From Cupriavidus alkaliphilus (GTDB taxonomy: Bacteria; Pseudomonadota; Gammaproteobacteria; Burkholderiales; Burkholderiaceae), in the NCBI RefSeq assembly GCF_900094595.1, contig NZ_FMAD01000009.1, positions 216,202-280,201 on the forward strand: 64,000 bases of DNA. Reading direction: 5' to 3'. The notes beneath the pieces were generated by a model. The model did not search any database. It had not been told where the DNA came from and worked only from the letters and a program-made list of their open reading frames with translations. This document shows, one piece after another, positions 51,278 to 62,845 of the stretch (within the stretch, counting starts at the first letter, position 1; every line of letters begins with the position of its first letter). The position numbers were made by a program, and so were the translations under genes.

Positions 51278-51363
51278 CGCGGCGCTCGCGCGCCGGCCGG
51301 CCATGCACTATCTTCGGTGTGAACTGCAAGACATCTGCAGCCATCACAACACGAGGAGACCTG

Positions 51364-53802
<2,439 letters not shown>

Positions 53803-53833
53803 TCCTCGAGCCTGCCAAATCCCGGTTGTGTAC

Positions 53834-53860
53834 TCCCTCTCCCCGCTTGCGGGAGAGGGA
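53834..53860. repeat. CCTCTCCCGC-type palindrome between convergent genes
   Basis: TCCCTCTCCCCGC and GCGGGAGAGGGA, with one extra C in the first arm and a TT loop, between the acylase stop and the DJ-1 stop. Palindromes of this CTCTCCCGC/GCGGGAGAG form are common dispersed intergenic repeats in related bacteria and can act as terminators. Confidence 0.55.
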
Positions 53861-53902
53861 GCAAACCGGCAGCGGATCGAACGCCGCAGGTGGCCGCAGG
53901 CC

Positions 53903-54580
53903 TTACTTCAACAACCCCAACACCGCCTCCGCCCCCGCCTCGGACGACGCCGGGTTCTGCCCGGTCACCAGCCGCCCGGCCACTGCCACGTGGCTGGCCC
54001 AGTCGTCCCCGCGCGTAAACCGCCCGCCGCTGGCCTTGAGCACATCCTCGACCAGGAACGGCACCACTGCAGTCAACTGCACGGCCTCTTCCTCGCTGTT
54101 GGTAAAGCCGGTGACTTCCTTGCCCTTCACCAGCGGCTGCCCGTCCGCGCCCTTGACATGCCGCAGCACCCCCGGCGCATGGCACACCGCACCCACCGGC
54201 TTGCCCAGCCGGTCGAACTGCTCGATCAGCGCGATCGAACGCTTGTCCTCGGCCAGGTCCCAAAGCGGGCCATGCCCGCCGGGATAGAACACCGCGTCGA
54301 AGTCCTCGGCCTTCACCTGGTCCAGCGTCAGCGTGCTGGCCAGCGCCTGCTGCGCGGCACGATCGCTGCGAAAGCGCCGCGTCGCATCGGTCTGCGCATC
54401 CGGGTCATCGCTCTTGGGGTCGATCGGCGGCTGGCCGCCCTTGGGCGAAGCCAGCGCAATGTCGGCGCCGGCGTCCTTGAAGACGTAGTACGGCGCGGCG
54501 AATTCCTCCAGCCAGAAGCCGGTCTTCTTGCCGGTATTGCCGAGCTGGTCGTGCGAGGTCAGCACCATCAGGATTTTCAT
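53903..54580 (-). CDS. DJ-1/PfpI family protein (type 1 glutamine amidotransferase domain)
   Basis: 225 residues of the class I amidotransferase-like DJ-1 fold. The nucleophile elbow Cys is C133 in GAVCHAPG, with the conserved Glu in FWLEEFAAPYYVFKDAG (E25/E26) and GGHGPLWDL as the oxyanion loop. It resembles bacterial glyoxalase III-like chaperones/peptidases (YhbO/HchA-related), possibly acting on methylglyoxal. The ATG at 54580 begins the domain MKILMVLTSH; the earlier Met is not needed. Divergent from a LysR gene with a perfect palindrome between. Confidence 0.9.
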   Translation of the reverse strand: MKILMVLTSHDQLGNTGKKTGFWLEEFAAPYYVFKDAGADIALASPKGGQPPIDPKSDDPDAQTDATRRFRSDRAAQQALASTLTLDQVKAEDFDAVFYPGGHGPLWDLAEDKRSIALIEQFDRLGKPVGAVCHAPGVLRHVKGADGQPLVKGKEVTGFTNSEEEAVQLTAVVPFLVEDVLKASGGRFTRGDDWASHVAVAGRLVTGQNPASSEAGAEAVLGLLK

Positions 54581-54653
54581 GTGGGTTCTCCGGTTTGCGT
54601 CCACGGTCGGCCGGGCAGTCCCGGCATTGGCAACATCCTACGCAGCTGGCTAT

Positions 54654-54672
54654 GATTCGAAAACTTCGAATC
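54654..54672. promoter_or_regulatory. Perfect 19-bp operator palindrome at LysR gene 54677
   Basis: GATTCGAA-AAC-TTCGAATC, eight-base arms and a 3-base spacer, ends 4 bp before the LysR ATG and 74 bp upstream of the DJ-1 start. Likely autoregulatory site of that LysR protein, by position. Confidence 0.6.
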
Positions 54673-54676
54673 TTCG

Positions 54677-55669
54677 ATGCCTGCCATCCAAAAAATGAAT
54701 ATCGCCGGCAAGGACCTGAACCTGCTCTACGTCTTCCATGTGCTTTACCAGGAGGGCAACGCCTCGCGCGCGGCGGCGCGCATGGCGCTGAGCCAGCCGG
54801 CGCTGAGCCACAAGCTCAACCGGCTGCGCGACGAACTGGGCGACCCGCTGTTCGTGCGCGCGCCGCGCGGCCTGACGCCGACACCGCGCGCGCATGCGCT
54901 GGCGCCGCAGGTGCAGCGGCTGGTGGCGGACCTGGATGCGTTCTACGACGCCTGCGACGGCCGCGATTTCCTCGCCCGCAGCGAGGCCGTCCACATCTAC
55001 ACCACCGATTACATGGAGCAGCTGCTGCTGCCGGCGCTGTTGCCGCGCCTGCGCCGCGACGCGCCGGGGGTGGTGCTGGTCACGCACAACACGCGCGGCG
55101 AGCTGCCGCGCGAGGAACTGGAGAAGGGCACCTGCGACCTGGCGATCGCCGGCTTCTATGAGAACCTGCCCGACACCTTCCACCAGCAGCGGCTGGGCAG
55201 CGAAGACTTCGTGGTGCTGGCCTCGCGCACCAATCCGCGCATCGCGGACGGCCTGGACCTGGACGCCTTCCTGGCGTGCGAGCACCTGCTGACCACGCTG
55301 ACCGGCGACCTCAACGGCGTGGTCGACCGGGCACTGGCGCGGCTGGGACACCGGCGCACGGTGGTGGCGGGTTTGTCGAGCTTCCTGGCGCCGAGCCGGC
55401 TGGTGCGCGGCTCGGCCCTGTTGCTGACCTGCCTGCGCTCGGTCGCGCAGGAAGCGGTGGCGCGCGATCCTGACCTGGTGATGCTGCCGGTGCCGTTCGC
55501 GCTGCCGCGGGTCGACATGATGCAGATCTGGCATGCGCGCACCGATGCCGACCGGCTGCGGCGCTGGCTGCGCCAGCAGATCCAGGAAGCGGCCAGCGTG
55601 CTTGGCGCCGCCTCACCCGCCACAACCCCCGCATCCGCCGCGCGCCGGCCGCGCGTCAGGCGCGGTTGA
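54677..55669 (+). CDS. LysR-family regulator (NodD/SyrM-like)
   Basis: 330 residues. The start IAGKDLNLLYVFHVLYQEGNASRAAARM is the helix-turn-helix of the NodD/NahR/SyrM branch; RDELGDPLFVRAPRGLTPTPRA closes the winged domain. Effector domain about 95-310. Divergent from the DJ-1 gene, with a perfect palindrome at 54654. Its 3' end overlaps the convergent SDR gene by 14 bases. Confidence 0.92.
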   Translation: MPAIQKMNIAGKDLNLLYVFHVLYQEGNASRAAARMALSQPALSHKLNRLRDELGDPLFVRAPRGLTPTPRAHALAPQVQRLVADLDAFYDACDGRDFLARSEAVHIYTTDYMEQLLLPALLPRLRRDAPGVVLVTHNTRGELPREELEKGTCDLAIAGFYENLPDTFHQQRLGSEDFVVLASRTNPRIADGLDLDAFLACEHLLTTLTGDLNGVVDRALARLGHRRTVVAGLSSFLAPSRLVRGSALLLTCLRSVAQEAVARDPDLVMLPVPFALPRVDMMQIWHARTDADRLRRWLRQQIQEAASVLGAASPATTPASAARRPRVRRG

Positions 55670-56348
55670 CCACCGGCAGCAGCGCGCCGTGGACGGCGCG
55701 TGCCGCGTCCGACGCCAGGAACAGGATCACCTCGGCCAGCGCGTCCAGGCCGACCCAGCGCGAGCTGTCCGCATCCGGCATGGCCTGGCGGTTCTCGGGC
55801 GTATCGAGGATGCTGGGCAGCACCGCGTTGACGCGGATGCCCTGGTCGCGCAGCTCGGCCGACATCGATTCGGTCACGCGCGCCAGCGCATCCTTCGAGG
55901 CGCAATAGGCGCCCATCTGCGCCAGCCCGCGCGCCGCCGAATTGGCGCCGACATTGACGATGGCGCCGCCGCCCGCGGCCAGCATGTGCGGCACTACCGC
56001 GCGCGCCATGTTCAGCACCGTGCCCACGTTCATGTCGAACAGCCGGTTCCAGTCGGCAGCGCTGGTCTCGTGGATGCCCGTGCCCATGGCAAAGCCGCCG
56101 GCGAGGTTGCACACCACGTCGATGCGCCCGCACGCCTGCACAGCCTGGTCGATGGCCTGGCCGAGACTATCCGCATCGAGCAGGTCGGCCTGCAGCGCCA
56201 GGTGGCCGCTGCCGGTCTCCGGCAACGGTGCGTCATGGCGATCCAGCACCACCACGCGCGCGCCTGCCTGCGCGAAGGCGTGCGCGACCGCGCGCCCGAG
56301 GTTGCCGCTTGCGCCGGTGACCAGTACGTTCTTGCCGTTGAAGTTCAT
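55656..56348 (-). CDS. Short-chain dehydrogenase/reductase
   Basis: 230 residues, classical SDR. TGASGNLGRA (11-20) binds NAD(P), NLAGG at 81-85 and the catalytic set S137, Y148, K152 (YCASK). It oxidises or reduces an alcohol/ketone; substrate unknown. AGGAG is 7 bases before the ATG at 56348, favouring it over the ATG two codons upstream. Overlaps the LysR gene at its 3' end. Confidence 0.92.
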   Translation of the reverse strand: MNFNGKNVLVTGASGNLGRAVAHAFAQAGARVVVLDRHDAPLPETGSGHLALQADLLDADSLGQAIDQAVQACGRIDVVCNLAGGFAMGTGIHETSAADWNRLFDMNVGTVLNMARAVVPHMLAAGGGAIVNVGANSAARGLAQMGAYCASKDALARVTESMSAELRDQGIRVNAVLPSILDTPENRQAMPDADSSRWVGLDALAEVILFLASDAARAVHGALLPVVNRA

Positions 56349-56530
56349 TTGCATGCTCCTGCGCCGTGGCGGCGCGCATTGTCGTGATCCGGGCTTCGCC
56401 CGGCCTGTCCTGTCCAACCATCGTGGCCGGCGGCGAAAAACGCAAGCCAGTCTACGCAACGGCGCGCAACATAAGCTTACGAAAACGCCTCGGGGTAACC
56501 CTCGAAACGCACAGGAAGTTGCGCGCCGAC

Positions 56531-57487
56531 TTACCGCCTGCGCCGTGCCCGTGCCGGCGCAGGCGCTGGCGCGGCGTCCGCCGCCTCCTTCGCCGCGGCG
56601 TCTTCCAGGAATTGCACCAGCAGCTGCGCCGCGGGCGACAGCAGCGCGAAGTCGCGGCAGCAGATCGCAAAGCGCCGGCGCGCCCAGTCGTCGCGCAGCG
56701 GGATCACGCGCAGGCCGAAGGCCGTGGCCACGAGCGTGGCGATCTCGGCCGGGATGATGACGATGCCGAGTTCCGCGCGCACGCAGCGCAGCGCCGCGTC
56801 GAAGGTCGACACCACGGCGCGATGCGCCATGCGGCGGCCCAGGATCGCCGCATAGCGCGCCAGCATGATCTGCACCGCGGTCTGCGCCGGCATGGCGATC
56901 TGGTCATAGTCGAGCGTGTCTTCGAACCGGCAGCTGTCCGCGCGCGCCAGCGGGTGCCCGGGATAGACCACCGCGGCGAGGTGATCGGCGCGGTACGGGC
57001 GGGTCTGGAAGCCCTCCAGGTCCGCGGCGTCCCAGCAGATGCCCAGCGGCGCGGTACCGTCGCGCAGCGCGCGCACCACCTCGCTGCTCAGGCTCTCTTC
57101 GATCGTTACGCGCACGTCGCGGTGAGCCGGCAGCTGCATGAAGGCGGCGATGTCGTCCGGCAGCGATTCCGCCATGGTCGATACCGTGGCCAGCAGCCGC
57201 ACCTGCCCGCGCACGCCCGAGCCGTAGTCGGCCATGTCGCGCGTGACGCGGTCGGCCGCGGCCAGCATGGCGCGCGCATGCGCCAGCACGATCTCGCCCG
57301 CGGGGGTAGGGATGACGCCGCGGCGGCGGCGTTCCAGCAGCGTGGTCCCGACGGTTTCCTCCAACTGCGCCAGGCGCTTGCTGATGGCGGAAGCGACGAT
57401 GTGTTCCTGCTCGCCGGCGCGCGCCATGTTGCGGGTTTCGCAGACGGCGACGAACAGGCGCAGCGTGGTGAGGTCGAGGTCTCGCAT
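56531..57487 (-). CDS. LysR-family regulator
   Basis: 318 residues: MRDLDLTTLRLFVAVCETRNMARAGEQEHI winged helix-turn-helix (1-62), substrate-binding domain about 92-295, and an Ala/Pro/Arg-rich tail (about 295-318). Divergent from the HMG-CoA-lyase-like/CoA-transferase/Bug operon at 57706, so it is the probable regulator of that operon; a dyad lies between. This LysR class is widely placed next to Bug/CoA-transferase genes. Confidence 0.92.
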   Translation of the reverse strand: MRDLDLTTLRLFVAVCETRNMARAGEQEHIVASAISKRLAQLEETVGTTLLERRRRGVIPTPAGEIVLAHARAMLAAADRVTRDMADYGSGVRGQVRLLATVSTMAESLPDDIAAFMQLPAHRDVRVTIEESLSSEVVRALRDGTAPLGICWDAADLEGFQTRPYRADHLAAVVYPGHPLARADSCRFEDTLDYDQIAMPAQTAVQIMLARYAAILGRRMAHRAVVSTFDAALRCVRAELGIVIIPAEIATLVATAFGLRVIPLRDDWARRRFAICCRDFALLSPAAQLLVQFLEDAAAKEAADAAPAPAPARARRRR

Positions 57488-57646
57488 AAGTGGGGGCGGC
57501 AGTGTTTCCGGATTGGAATGCTACGCCTGTTGCCGGCGCGGCAATGTCGCGTCCGGGAAATCCCGGGGCCGGGCCAGGCGCAGGCGGGTGACTTTCCGTT
57601 TCGGCATGTTCTGCTTGGCAAATCATCGTTTCAGCTTCCGCGCAGA

Positions 57647-57659
57647 AACTCTTAGAGTT
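57647..57659. promoter_or_regulatory. Dyad in the LysR/HMG-CoA-lyase divergent region
   Basis: AACTCT-T-AGAGTT, a perfect 13-bp palindrome 46 bp upstream of the lyase ATG and 160 bp from the LysR start. It is a possible operator or activator site for the divergent promoter. Confidence 0.45.
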
Positions 57660-57705
57660 CTCCCATCGCTCCCACCGAGGGATCCAACGCCCGTCCCGCA
57701 GAACC

Positions 57706-58653
57706 ATGACCCAACTCTTCCCCAGCCAAGCCGTGATCCGCGAAGTCGGTCTGCGCGACGGCCTGCAGAGCATCCGCACCATCCTGCCCACCGCCAGCAA
57801 GCTCGCATGGATCCGCGGCGCCCACGCCGCCGGCCTGCGCGAGCTGGAAGTCGGTTCCTTCGTCCCCGCGCGCCTGCTGCCGCAACTGGCCGATACCGCC
57901 GAGCTGGTCGCCTTCGCGCGCACGCTGCCGGGCTTGTTCACGTCGGTGCTGGTGCCCAACCTGCGCGGCGCGCAGGACGCGCTCGACAGCGGCGCCGACC
58001 TGCTGATCGTGCCGCTGTCGGCCAGCCATGCGCACAGCCTGGCCAACCTGCGCAAGACGCCCGATGAAGTCGTCGCCGAAGTGGCGCGCATCCGCGCCGC
58101 GCGCGATGCCAGCGGCGCCAGGACGCTGATCGAAGGCGGCGTCGGCACGGCGTTCGGCTGCACGCTGCAGGGCCATGTCGATGCGCAAGAAGTGCTGCGG
58201 CTGATGCAGGCGCTGCTCGATGCCGGCGCCGACCGCGTCAGCCTGGCCGATACCGTCGGCTATGCCGATCCGCGCATGGTGCGCGAGCTGTTCGGGCGGG
58301 CCGTCGATATCGCCGGCGAGCGCTTCTGGTGCGGCCATTTCCACGACACGCGCGGGCTCGGGCTGGCTAATGTCTATGCCGCGCTCGACGCCGGCGTGAC
58401 CCGCTTCGACGCCTGCCTGGCCGGCATCGGCGGCTGCCCGCATGCGCCCGGCGCCAGCGGCAACGTGGCCACCGAAGACCTGGCCTACCTGCTCGGCAGC
58501 ATGGGCATCGAGACCGGCATCGATATCGCACGCCTGCTGGCGCTGCGCGCGGACGTGGCCGGCTGGCTGCGCGACGAGACCCTGCACGGCACGCTGTGGC
58601 GCGCCGGCCTGCCCAAGACCTACGCGGCCCGCCCCGCGGCCATCGCTGCCTGA
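57706..58653 (+). CDS. Hydroxymethylglutaryl-CoA lyase family protein
   Basis: 315 residues, DRE-TIM barrel. IREVGLRDGLQSI (11-23), HFHDTRGLGLAN and the signature GGCPHAPGASGN (C244) agree with HMG-CoA lyase, which splits HMG-CoA into acetyl-CoA and acetoacetate. Related lyases act on other 3-hydroxy-3-methyl acyl-CoAs, so the exact substrate is open; the neighbouring CoA-transferase could activate it. First gene of a four-gene operon. Confidence 0.9.
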   Translation: MTQLFPSQAVIREVGLRDGLQSIRTILPTASKLAWIRGAHAAGLRELEVGSFVPARLLPQLADTAELVAFARTLPGLFTSVLVPNLRGAQDALDSGADLLIVPLSASHAHSLANLRKTPDEVVAEVARIRAARDASGARTLIEGGVGTAFGCTLQGHVDAQEVLRLMQALLDAGADRVSLADTVGYADPRMVRELFGRAVDIAGERFWCGHFHDTRGLGLANVYAALDAGVTRFDACLAGIGGCPHAPGASGNVATEDLAYLLGSMGIETGIDIARLLALRADVAGWLRDETLHGTLWRAGLPKTYAARPAAIAA

Positions 58654-58661
58654 GACAAGAG

Positions 58662-59828
58662 ATGACCCAAGAGATGACCCAAGACAGCAGCAAGTCCCTG
58701 CCGCTCGCCGGCGTGCGCGTGGTCGAATTCACGCACATGGTGATGGGCCCCACCTGCGGCATGATCCTGGCCGACCTGGGCGCCGAAGTCGTCAAGGTCG
58801 AGCCTCCCGGCGGCGACAAGACGCGCAACCTGCCGGGTTTGGGCATCGGCTTCTTCCGCGCCTTCAACCGCAACAAGAAGAGCGTGGTGCTCGACATCAC
58901 CACCGACGCGGGCCGCGCCGCCGCGGCGGAACTGGCGGGCCAGAGCGACATCCTGCTGGAGAACTTCCGCCCCGGCCTGATGCAGAAGCTGGGACTGGAC
59001 TACGCCACGCTGTCGCGCGACTACCCGCACCTGATCTATGTGTCGCACAAGGGCTTCCTGCCGGGCCCGTACGAGCACCGGCTGGCGCTGGACGAAGTGG
59101 TGCAGATGATGGGCGGCCTGTCCTACATGACCGGCCCCAGCGGCCGGCCGCTGCGCGCCGGCACCTCGGTCAACGACATCATGGGCGGCATGTTCGGCGC
59201 CATCGGCGTGCTGGCCGCGCTGCGCGAGCGCGACCGCACGGGCAAGGGGCAGGAGATCCAGAGCGCGCTGTTCGAGAACTGTGTGTTCCTGGCCTCGCAG
59301 CATATGCAGCAATACGCGATGACCGGCGAGCCGCCGCCGCCGATGCCGTCGCGCGTGTCGGCGTGGAGCGTGTATGACGTGTTCACGCTGGCGCAGGACG
59401 AACAGCTCTTTATCGGCGCGGTCAGCGACAAGCAGTTCGTCACGCTGTGCCACGTGCTGGAACATCCGGAGCTGATCGACAAGCCGGAATACGCCAGCAA
59501 CACCTCGCGCGTCGCGGTGCGGCCGCAACTGCTGGAAGAGCTCGGCGCGATCCTGCGCCACCATCGCTCTGCCGATCTGGCGCCCAGGCTTGAAGCCGCC
59601 GGCATTCCCTATGCACCGATCGTGCGCCCGGACCAGCTGCTCGACGATCCGCACCTTCTCGCCAGCGGCGGGCTGGTGCCGATGCAGGCGGACGACGGCT
59701 CGACCACGCCCACCGTGCTGCTGCCGCTGCTGATGGGCGGCCGCCGCCCCGGCGTGCGCGGCCCGCTGCCCCGCGCCGGCGAGCACAACGAAGAAATCCT
59801 GGCACGGCTCGGCAAAGGCCGCGGCTGA
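58662..59828 (+). CDS. CaiB/BaiF (family III) CoA-transferase
   Basis: 388 residues. LAGVRVVEFTHMVMGPTCGM and ADLGAEVVKVEPPGGDKTRN form the N-terminal CoA-binding region; the Asp in TSVNDIMGGMFG is the likely catalytic residue. Moves CoA between acids, here probably loading the acid later cleaved by the HMG-CoA-lyase-like enzyme. Starts eight bases after that gene's stop. A second in-frame ATG follows at 58674 (MTQEMTQD...), so the start may be four codons later. Confidence 0.92.
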   Translation: MTQEMTQDSSKSLPLAGVRVVEFTHMVMGPTCGMILADLGAEVVKVEPPGGDKTRNLPGLGIGFFRAFNRNKKSVVLDITTDAGRAAAAELAGQSDILLENFRPGLMQKLGLDYATLSRDYPHLIYVSHKGFLPGPYEHRLALDEVVQMMGGLSYMTGPSGRPLRAGTSVNDIMGGMFGAIGVLAALRERDRTGKGQEIQSALFENCVFLASQHMQQYAMTGEPPPPMPSRVSAWSVYDVFTLAQDEQLFIGAVSDKQFVTLCHVLEHPELIDKPEYASNTSRVAVRPQLLEELGAILRHHRSADLAPRLEAAGIPYAPIVRPDQLLDDPHLLASGGLVPMQADDGSTTPTVLLPLLMGGRRPGVRGPLPRAGEHNEEILARLGKGRG

Positions 59829-59898
59829 GGCGGCTGACGGGCAAGCCGCGCTACAGCGGCGCCAGCAAAGCCCTACGATAACGAAACGGAGACAAAGC

Positions 59899-60888
59899 AT
59901 GCAACGTCGTACCCTGCTCAAGTCTGCGCTGGCACTTTCCGCCACGCTTGCCGCCGCACTCGCCGCCCCCGGCTTCGAAGCGCTCGCGCAGGGCGGACCG
60001 GGCAAGCCCGTGCGCCTGATCCTGCCGATCAGCGCCGGCTCCGGCGTCGACAATATCGCGCGCGCGGCCGGCCCGGCGCTGGGCAAGGCCTTCGGCCAGC
60101 CGGTGGTGATCGAGAACCTGCCCGGCGCCGGCGGCATCACCGGCGCTGCCGCGGTGGTCAAGGCGCAGCCCGACGGCAGCACGCTGGGGCTGGTGTCGAA
60201 CAACCACGTGATCAACCCCAGCGTGTTCCGCACCATGCCGTTCGACGCGATCCGGGACGTGACTCCGATCAGCGTGATCGGCACCACGCCGCTGGTGCTG
60301 GTGGTCAATCCCAAGGTGCCGGCGAAGAACGTGAAGGAACTGGTGGCGCTGCTCAAGGCCAAGCCCGACAGCTACAACTACGCCTCGTCGGGCAACGGCA
60401 CCATCCTCCACCTGGCGGGCGAGATGTTCCTGGACGAGGCCGGCGTCACGGCGCGCCATGTGCCGTACAAGGGCACCGGCCCGATGATCAACGACCTGCT
60501 GGCCGGACAGGTGGAGATGGGCGTGGTCGCGCTCAACGCGGTGGCGCCGCACCTGAAGGCGGGCACGCTGCGCGCCATCGGCCTGTGCGGAGACAAGCGC
60601 ACCGCCGCCGCGCCCGACCTTGCCACCCTCGCCGAACAGGGTTTGCCGGGCTACAACGTCGCTGGCTGGTTCGCCGTCATCGGCCCCGCCGGCATGCCGG
60701 CGGCGGAAGTCAAGCGCACGCACGATGCCTTTGCCAAAGCCTTCACCTCGCCCGAAGTGCTGGAGGCGATGAAGAAGCAGGGCACCGTGATCGAGCCCGG
60801 CACGCCCGAGGCCGCGGCCGCGTTCTTCCGCAGCGAAGCCGCGCGCTATGCCGCGCTGGTGAAGAAGGCCAACGTCAAGGCCGAGTAA
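59899..60888 (+). CDS. Bug-family tripartite tricarboxylate transporter substrate-binding protein
   Basis: 329 residues. Signal peptide with an RR near the start (MQRRTLLKSALALSATLAAALAAPGFEALA), which could be a Tat-type signal, then GGPGKPVRLILPISAGSGVDNIARA and VVIENLPGAGGITGA. Receptor for a carboxylate, no TctAB partner nearby. Fourth such operon position in the window pairs it with a CoA-transferase and an HMG-CoA-lyase-like enzyme. Confidence 0.93.
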   Translation: MQRRTLLKSALALSATLAAALAAPGFEALAQGGPGKPVRLILPISAGSGVDNIARAAGPALGKAFGQPVVIENLPGAGGITGAAAVVKAQPDGSTLGLVSNNHVINPSVFRTMPFDAIRDVTPISVIGTTPLVLVVNPKVPAKNVKELVALLKAKPDSYNYASSGNGTILHLAGEMFLDEAGVTARHVPYKGTGPMINDLLAGQVEMGVVALNAVAPHLKAGTLRAIGLCGDKRTAAAPDLATLAEQGLPGYNVAGWFAVIGPAGMPAAEVKRTHDAFAKAFTSPEVLEAMKKQGTVIEPGTPEAAAAFFRSEAARYAALVKKANVKAE

Positions 60889-60928
60889 GCCGGACGGCTT
60901 CCTGCTTCCCGCCGCCGGCGCGACCGCT

Positions 60929-60952
60929 GCCTTGCCTGGCAGGCAGCGCTGG
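60929..60952 (+). terminator. Hairpin between Bug gene and gamma-carbonic anhydrase
   Basis: Arms CGCTGCC and GGCAGCG around a 10-base loop. No T-run follows, so it may only attenuate read-through. Confidence 0.3.
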
Positions 60953-60978
60953 CGATCCATTGTCTTCCACCATCCATC

Positions 60979-61503
60979 ATGACTCTCTACAAGCTTGGCG
61001 AGCTCTCGCCCGCCATCGCCGGCAGCGCTTTCGTCGCGGCCGAAGCCACCGTCATCGGCCGCGCCGAGCTGGCTGACCATGTGTCGGTCTGGCCCGGAGC
61101 CGTGATCCGTGCCGACAACGAACCGGTGACCATCGGCGCCGGCAGCAATATCCAGGAAGGTGCCGTGCTGCACACCGACCCCGGCTGTCCGCTCGTGCTC
61201 GGCGCCGGTGTGACGGTCGGGCACCAGGCCATGCTGCATGGCTGCACCGTGGGCGATGGCGCGCTGATCGGCATCCAGGCCGTGATCCTGAACAACGCCT
61301 CGATCGGCGCGGAATCGCTGGTTGCCGCCGGTGCGCTGGTGACCGAGGGCAAGCAGTTCCCGCCGCGCTCGCTGATCCTGGGCTCGCCCGCCAAGGCCGT
61401 GCGCGAACTGACCGATGACGAAGTGAAGAACCTGCGTGCCAATGCGCAGGACTATGTGCGCCGTGCCGCGCACTACCGCACGGCACTGGAGAAGGTCGGC
61501 TGA
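60979..61503 (+). CDS. Gamma-class carbonic anhydrase family protein
   Basis: 174 residues, left-handed beta-helix with hexapeptide repeats (IGAGSNIQEGAVLHT; VLGAGVTVGHQAMLHGCTVGDG). Zinc-type His at H65, H82 and H87. These are usual in the YrdA/PaaY group, where CO2 hydration or thioester hydrolysis has been reported. It follows the Bug gene at 90 bp and may belong to that operon. Confidence 0.93.
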   Translation: MTLYKLGELSPAIAGSAFVAAEATVIGRAELADHVSVWPGAVIRADNEPVTIGAGSNIQEGAVLHTDPGCPLVLGAGVTVGHQAMLHGCTVGDGALIGIQAVILNNASIGAESLVAAGALVTEGKQFPPRSLILGSPAKAVRELTDDEVKNLRANAQDYVRRAAHYRTALEKVG

Positions 61504-61592
61504 GCCGCCCATGGCGCGGCCCGGGGCCGTTGCGGCAAGCTGGCCGGCAAGCGCCTAGAATGTCCTGCATCCCGCCAATGCAGGAGCACGAG

Positions 61593-61973
61593 ATGCCAGG
61601 CAAGCCCGTCAGGATCCCCGGCCCCGACCATCCCATCACCATCACGCCGACCGCCGGCAGGGTGGTGGTCAAGGTGGCCGGCATCACGATTGCCGACAGC
61701 GATGCGGCGCTGACCCTGCAGGAGGCGGACTATGCGCCGGTGCAGTACATCCCGCGCGCGCATGTCGACATGGCGCGGCTGGAGCGCAGCGCGCATGCCA
61801 CCTACTGCCCGTACAAGGGCGACTGCAGCTACTTCTCCATTCCGGCCGGCGGCGAGCGCGCGCGCAACGCGGTGTGGAGCTATGAGTCGCCGTACGTTGC
61901 CGTTGCCGCCATCGGCGCGCTCCTGGCGTTTTATCCGGACCGTGTCGACAGCATCGAGATCATCGGGCCCTAA
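61593..61973 (+). CDS. DUF427 domain protein
   Basis: 126 residues. HPITITPTAGRVVVKVAGITIADSDAALTLQEADYAPVQYIPR and CPYKGDCSYFSI are DUF427 signatures (CPYKG is the best-known element). Function is unknown; proposed to be small stress-related enzymes or binding proteins. GGAG is 6 bases before the ATG at 61593; an in-frame ATG at 61578 would also work. Its stop overlaps the convergent membrane protein by four bases. Confidence 0.9.
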   Translation: MPGKPVRIPGPDHPITITPTAGRVVVKVAGITIADSDAALTLQEADYAPVQYIPRAHVDMARLERSAHATYCPYKGDCSYFSIPAGGERARNAVWSYESPYVAVAAIGALLAFYPDRVDSIEIIGP

Positions 61974-62320
61974 GTTTCGAGCGCCGCGTCGATCATCGCC
62001 GCGGCCAGGCCAATCACCAGTGCAATGGCCGAGGCGATAAAGCAGCGCACCGTCTTGCGGTACTCCGGCACCGCATCGTCCTCGACGCGCAGCGCGCGGA
62101 ACAGCGCGACGATCTGCAGCACCACCGCGGCCAGCAGCGCCACCGCCGCCAGCAGCGAGCGCCAGTCCCATTCGCCCGGGCTTTCGAAGCCCCAGAAACG
62201 CCAGAACCCCAGCGAAAAGCCCAGCAGCACGGTGATCGCGGTGATGATGCCCTGGCGATAGCCGGTGGGCACCATTTGCGGCGTTGGCTTGGGGGATGCC
62301 GCTGGCTCGGGCGCGGTCAT
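61970..62320 (-). CDS. Small membrane protein of unknown function
   Basis: 116 residues. Pro-rich N-terminus (1-20) then three likely helices (about 25-43, 55-75, 90-112), with charged segment FRALRVEDDAVPEYRK between. I do not recognise the family. It is five bases downstream of the cupin gene and probably co-transcribed with it. Convergent with DUF427. Confidence 0.75.
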   Translation of the reverse strand: MTAPEPAASPKPTPQMVPTGYRQGIITAITVLLGFSLGFWRFWGFESPGEWDWRSLLAAVALLAAVVLQIVALFRALRVEDDAVPEYRKTVRCFIASAIALVIGLAAAMIDAALET

Positions 62321-62325
62321 GGGTT

Positions 62326-62745
62326 TCAGCCCGGCGGCACCGGCATCTGCACCACGGCCAGCGTCGCGTCGGCGGGCCCGACCACCTTGCTGGCATGGCC
62401 CTTGCCGGTGGTGTCTTCGAGCAGCAGTCCGCTGCCTGTCGGCAGCGCCCGGCGCTCGCCATCGCTCGCCTCGAATTCCATCGCGCCGCCCAGCACGAAG
62501 ATCCACATGCGCAACGGCGAGGGATGCGGTGCACCGACCCAGCCAGCGGGTACGACCAGGAAGCCGTGCCGGGCGGCTTCCTCCAGTGGCGATACCCAGA
62601 ACGCACGAGCCGGCGGCGCGAACAGGCGTTCGGTGACGGCAACGGCAAGCGGCGCGAAGTGCGATTCGCCGGCCGCATCCGCATACAGCCGCGCGAACGC
62701 CAGCGGTGCCCGTCCGCTCGCGGCGGGCGGCTCGGTGGTGGCCAT
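62326..62745 (-). CDS. Cupin-like small protein
   Basis: 139 residues; the MWIFVLGGAMEFEASDGERRALPTGSGLLLEDTTGKGH segment has the G-x5-hydrophobic, G-then-H pattern of a cupin, with the last His of the motif in GKGH. The first cupin motif (HxH) is not obvious, so metal binding is unsure. AGGGGAGGT is 7 bases before the ATG at 62745, which sets the start. Upstream of a small membrane protein gene. Confidence 0.72.
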   Translation of the reverse strand: MATTEPPAASGRAPLAFARLYADAAGESHFAPLAVAVTERLFAPPARAFWVSPLEEAARHGFLVVPAGWVGAPHPSPLRMWIFVLGGAMEFEASDGERRALPTGSGLLLEDTTGKGHASKVVGPADATLAVVQMPVPPG

Positions 62746-62845
62746 GATGGGACCTCCCCTGCGGCGCGGGGCGCGCCGCCTTGTCATGCAGCCAGTCTAG
62801 GCTGCCGCACGCGGAGTGCAATCCCGGGCCCCAGGCCTGCCGGTT

